Below, piece after piece: positions 7,040 through 9,475 of a DNA stretch of 9,475 nt. Where the stretch lies: assembly GCA_964195335.1 (NCBI GenBank), contig CAXMPC010000162.1:1-9475 (forward strand), given 5' to 3'. Within the stretch, counting starts at the first letter, position 1. Each line of letters begins with the position of its first letter. The stretch comes from QNFN01 sp964195335 (GTDB lineage: Bacteria; Pseudomonadota; Gammaproteobacteria; QNFN01). The position numbers and the translations under genes were made by a program. The notes under the pieces are model-generated. The model saw only the letters and a list, made by a program, of their open reading frames with translations, searched no databases and was not told the origin of the DNA.

Positions 7040-7056
7040 ACGCTGATTGCATACAA
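7025..7056. promoter_or_regulatory. Paired operator-like boxes, candidate GntR (MatR) binding sites
   Basis: Two related 10-base boxes, CTGTATGCTT (7025-7034) and TTGCATACAA (7047-7056), contain an exact inverted repeat TGTATGC / GCATACA (7026-7032 and 7049-7055). The right box has TTG-N-AT-N-CAA symmetry, like operators of FadR-type GntR regulators, and shares its TTGTAT core (minus strand) with the MatR site I remember from Rhizobium (TCTTGTA/TACACGA). The box centres are 22 bases apart, about two helical turns, and the boxes flank the -35 box of the dctP promoter. The repeat is seen directly; binding is inferred. Confidence 0.6.
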
Positions 7057-7063
7057 AATGACC

Positions 7064-7092
7064 TTGTGTGAATTCAATCCGGGCGCTATCTT
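7064..7092 (+). promoter_or_regulatory. Candidate promoter for the regulator-synthetase transcript
   Basis: TTGTGT (7064-7069), a 17-base spacer and TATCTT (7087-7092) form a plausible but weak sigma-70 promoter reading towards the GntR gene, about 33 bases before its start. It begins 8 bases downstream of the right operator-like box, so a bound regulator could affect it too. The match is modest and could be chance. Confidence 0.4.
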
Positions 7093-7125
7093 TGGAACCC
7101 ATGAACACGGGACAGGACGTCGCGC

Positions 7126-7797
7126 ATGGCCGGTGAACGGGTTCTCGAACTGGTCCAGGCCCTCGAGCAGGAGATCGTCACCGGCCAGCTGGCGCCGGGC
7201 GAACGGCTCGACGAGGCGACGCTGGCGAGCCGCTTCGGCGTCTCGCGCACGCCGGTGCGCGAGGCCCTGAACCAACTCGCCTCGACCGGCCTGGTCGAGG
7301 TCAAGCCGCGTCGCGGCGCCGCGGTCGCCGCGCCCGGTCTCAAGGACCTGCTGGAGATGTTCGAGGTGATGGCCGAACTCGAGGGGTTGTGCGGTCGCCT
7401 TGCCGCGCGGCGCATGTCGGGCGAAGAAAGAGCCGCACTTGAGACGGCGCACGAGGCGTGCCGGACATGTGCCGACGACGGTGAGCACGACGGCTACTAC
7501 GCGGCCAATGTCGATTTCCACGAGGCGATCTACGCCGGCTGCCACAACCGCTTCCTCACCGAACAGACCCGGACGCTGCGTAACCGTCTCTCACCGTACC
7601 GCCGGATCCAGTTGCGCCGCGTCGACCGGGTCAAGGAGTCGTTCGCCGAGCACGAAGCGGTGCTTGCCGCGATCCTCGACGGCAACGCCGACGAGGCCGA
7701 TCGCCTGCTGCAGTCGCACGTTACGGTGCAGGGCGGCTCGTTCGCGGACTTCGTCGCCAACCTTCCGGTACCGCACGATCACGAAACCGTCGGCTGA
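7126..7797 (+). CDS. matR: GntR-family transcriptional regulator, FadR/FCD subfamily, probably the malonate regulator
   Basis: This 223-residue DNA-binding regulator has a winged helix-turn-helix at residues about 6-67, with the GntR signature ATLASRFGVSRTPVREAL (31-48) and wing VKPRRGAAV. An all-helical FCD sensor domain follows (about 73-203). The FCD metal/ligand residues are visible as His132 in FHEAI, His176 in FAEHEAV and His198 in LLQSHV; the usual Asp position before FH appears to be Asn128. The start ATG at 7126 has only a modest upstream purine run (GGACAGGA). It is divergent from the transporter operon and 54 bases upstream of the malonyl-CoA synthetase, the arrangement of matR in Rhizobium mat loci. 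It would be expected to bind the paired boxes at 7025-7056 and respond to malonate or malonyl-CoA. The family is certain; the effector and target are inferred from context. Confidence 0.9.
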   Translation: MAGERVLELVQALEQEIVTGQLAPGERLDEATLASRFGVSRTPVREALNQLASTGLVEVKPRRGAAVAAPGLKDLLEMFEVMAELEGLCGRLAARRMSGEERAALETAHEACRTCADDGEHDGYYAANVDFHEAIYAGCHNRFLTEQTRTLRNRLSPYRRIQLRRVDRVKESFAEHEAVLAAILDGNADEADRLLQSHVTVQGGSFADFVANLPVPHDHETVG

Positions 7798-7851
7798 GCC
7801 GGCAGTCGCCATCACGCATCTGCATCCAGTCAACCAGGAAAGACCGTTCGC

Positions 7852-9372
7852 ATGAGCCACGACGCCAACCTCTACTCCCTGCTGCGCCGCCATTTCCCGG
7901 CCGCGGCCGATGCCACCTGCCTCGAGCTGGCTGACGGCAATCGAATTACCTACGCCGACATCGACACCCGCAGCGGGCGCATGGCCGGTCTACTGGCCGA
8001 TCTCGGCGTCGTCCCCGGTGACCGGGTCATGGTGCAGGTCGACAAGTCGCCCGAGGCGGTGATCCTCTACCTCGCCTGCCTGCGTGCCGGCGCGGTTTTC
8101 CTGCCGCTCAATACCGCCTACACGGCACGCGAGGTCGAGTACTTCCTCAATGATGCCGAGCCGCGGTTGGCGGTCTGCAGCCCGGCCGCGGAACCGGGAC
8201 TTTCACCGCTGGCGCAGCAGGCGAACAGCATCCTGCTGACCCTGGACGACGCCGGTGGGGGGACGCTCATGGGCTGCTTCGCCGAGGCGCCCGACAGCGA
8301 CCTCGTGGTGCCGATGCAGGGCGACGACCTCGCTTCCATCCTCTACACCTCGGGGACGACGGGGCGGTCGAAAGGGGCGATGCTGAGCCACGACAACCTC
8401 GCCTCGAATGCAAAAGTGCTGCACGACTACTGGGGCTGGCGCAACGGTGACGTGCTGATCCACGCGCTGCCGATCTTCCACGTCCACGGCCTGTTCGTTG
8501 CCCTGCACACGGCGCTGCTCAACGGTTCGCCGATGCTGTTTCTGAACAAGTTCAATGCCGAGGCGGTTCTCGAGCGGTTGCCGCGCGCGACCGTGCTGAT
8601 GGGCGTGCCGACCTTCTACGTGCGGCTGCTGGAACACGACGGGCTCGACCGCGGCCGGGTCGCCAACATGCGCCTGTTCATCTCCGGTTCGGCACCGCTG
8701 CTGGAGGAGACCTTCCATGCCTTCGAAAAACGCACCGGCCACCGTATCCTCGAACGCTACGGCATGACCGAGGCGGGGATGATCACCTCCAACCCGCTCG
8801 ACGGCGAACGGCTGCCGGGGACGGTCGGCTACTTCCTGCCGGGCGGCAGCGGGCGTGTCGCCGACGAAAATGGCAACGAGGCGGCCCGTGGTGAGCCGGG
8901 CGTACTGGAGATCAAGGGGCCGAACATGTTCCAGGGCTACTGGCGCATGCCGGAGAAGACCTCCGAGGAGTTCCGCGCCGACGGCCACTTCATCACCGGT
9001 GACGTCGCCACCGTGGCCGAGGACGGCCGCGTGGCGATCGTCGGTCGCGCCAAGGACCTGGTCATCTCCGGCGGCTACAACATCTATCCCAAGGAGATCG
9101 AGCTGCTGATCGACGCCATCCCTGGCGTGCGCGAGTCGGCGGTAATCGGCGTGCCGCATCCTGATTTCGGCGAGGCCGTCGCCGCCGTGGTGGTGCCTGA
9201 CGGCAGCGAAGCACTCGACGAGGCCGCCGTGCAGGGCGCACTGGCCGACGACCTCGCGCGTTTCAAGCAGCCCAAGCGGGTCTACTTCGTCGACGAGCTG
9301 CCGCGCAATACCATGGGCAAGGTGCAGAAAAACCAGTTACGCGCGGATTACGCTGGGGCGTTCGCTAACTGA
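7852..9372 (+). CDS. matB: Malonyl-CoA synthetase (malonate-CoA ligase, ANL superfamily)
   Basis: This 506-residue cytoplasmic enzyme activates malonate with ATP and CoA to malonyl-CoA, which MatA then decarboxylates. ANL core motifs appear in order: the P-loop YTSGTTGRSKG (165-175), IFHVHGLFVALH (208-219), ERYGMTEAGM (301-310, adenine site), HFITGD (379-384, ribose-binding Asp), GRAKDLVISGGYNIYPKEIE (398-417, hinge) and LPRNTMGKVQKNQLR (483-497) with the catalytic Lys490. The length matches MatB enzymes (about 504). FITGD and the GGYNIYPKEIE hinge are closer to MatB than to long-chain acyl-CoA synthetases. AGGAA sits 11 bases before the ATG at 7852. It follows the GntR gene on the same strand, probably in one transcript. 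A methylmalonate- or other short-acid-specific ligase is the main alternative; the linked malonyl-CoA decarboxylase makes malonate much the likeliest. Confidence 0.93.
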   Translation: MSHDANLYSLLRRHFPAAADATCLELADGNRITYADIDTRSGRMAGLLADLGVVPGDRVMVQVDKSPEAVILYLACLRAGAVFLPLNTAYTAREVEYFLNDAEPRLAVCSPAAEPGLSPLAQQANSILLTLDDAGGGTLMGCFAEAPDSDLVVPMQGDDLASILYTSGTTGRSKGAMLSHDNLASNAKVLHDYWGWRNGDVLIHALPIFHVHGLFVALHTALLNGSPMLFLNKFNAEAVLERLPRATVLMGVPTFYVRLLEHDGLDRGRVANMRLFISGSAPLLEETFHAFEKRTGHRILERYGMTEAGMITSNPLDGERLPGTVGYFLPGGSGRVADENGNEAARGEPGVLEIKGPNMFQGYWRMPEKTSEEFRADGHFITGDVATVAEDGRVAIVGRAKDLVISGGYNIYPKEIELLIDAIPGVRESAVIGVPHPDFGEAVAAVVVPDGSEALDEAAVQGALADDLARFKQPKRVYFVDELPRNTMGKVQKNQLRADYAGAFAN

Positions 9373-9387
9373 GTATTTCGCCCCGGA

Positions 9388-9434
9388 TCGGGCCTCCCAT
9401 ATGACCTGTGCCCGACAGGCACCCATCGGCCCGA
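9388..9434. repeat. Nested inverted repeats downstream of matB
   Basis: An outer pair, TCGGGCC (9388-9394) and GGCCCGA (9428-9434), encloses a small stem-loop, CCTGT-gcccg-ACAGG (9405-9419). CGGGCCTCC occurs twice as a direct repeat (9389-9397 and 9438-9446), so the left part may be a decayed REP copy. No U-run follows, so a classic intrinsic terminator for matB is not shown. The outer right arm is also the left arm of the REP hairpin at 9428-9443, so the two folds compete. Confidence 0.5.
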
Positions 9435-9475
9435 GGGCGGGCCTCCTACACAAGAATTACCCTGTAGGAGCGGCG
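9426..9475. repeat. REP element pair (BIME-like), right copy cut off
   Basis: Read on the minus strand, 9450-9426 is TGTAGGA, then a hairpin with arms GGCCCG/CGGGCC and a four-base loop, then GAT. This is the GTAG-head-plus-hairpin layout of REP sequences. From 9463 on the plus strand a second head, TGTAGGAGCGGCG, starts and runs off the window. The two heads face each other as an inverted repeat (9443-9450 with 9463-9470), 12 bases apart, as in bacterial interspersed mosaic elements. Such REPs are moved by RAYT transposases encoded elsewhere; none is seen here. Confidence 0.75.

Noticed and set aside
7101..7136. Eleven-codon open frame overlapping the start of the GntR gene
   Set aside because: It has no good ribosome binding site and no amino-acid bias that would suggest a leader peptide; chance is the simplest explanation.
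8203..9159. 318-codon minus-strand open frame inside matB
   Set aside because: It is opposite a fully motif-supported synthetase; the His/Val/Gln/Arg-rich translation resembles no family and no ribosome binding site stands out.

Overview
The window reads as a stretch of G+C-rich proteobacterial chromosome, most likely gammaproteobacterial. This rests on tightly packed genes with strong third-position G/C, a GTAG-headed REP repeat at the right edge (a type known mainly from Gammaproteobacteria), and gene families typical of Proteobacteria. The genus cannot be named from sequence alone. No rRNA, tRNA, CRISPR array, insertion sequence or phage gene was seen, and no gap between genes exceeds 300 bases.

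Layout. (1) Positions 1-1442, plus strand: the 3' part of a peptide deformylase gene overlaps by 4 bases a gene for a formyltransferase of the Fmt/PurN/ArnA fold. (2) 1492-2124, plus strand: a six-helix membrane protein that I do not recognise. (3) 2134-6930, minus strand: a five-gene operon read right to left, dctP-dctQ-dctM (TRAP transporter), malonyl-CoA decarboxylase, and a stand-alone YiiD_C/MadB-type hot-dog protein. The last three genes are tightly coupled (3-nt gap or 4-nt overlaps in the stop-start region). (4) 6931-7125: a divergent control region with two operator-like boxes and facing promoter candidates. (5) 7126-9372, plus strand: a GntR/FadR-type regulator followed by a malonyl-CoA synthetase. 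(6) 9373-9475: a cluster of inverted repeats that includes a REP hairpin and a second, cut-off REP facing it.

How it works together. Regions 3-5 form a complete malonate utilisation locus of the mat type. The periplasmic protein DctP would capture malonate, and the DctQM permease would import it using an ion gradient. MatB would activate it to malonyl-CoA with ATP and CoA, and MatA would decarboxylate that to acetyl-CoA. The GntR protein would control both transcripts from the shared gap. It resembles the Rhizobium matABC/matR system, with a TRAP transporter in place of MatC.

The most interesting point is the last gene of the minus-strand operon. It looks like a MadB-type malonyl-ACP decarboxylase, because it keeps an asparagine at position 45 in the conserved loop. 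This would put decarboxylases for two different malonyl thioesters (CoA and ACP) in one translationally coupled pair inside a malonate locus.
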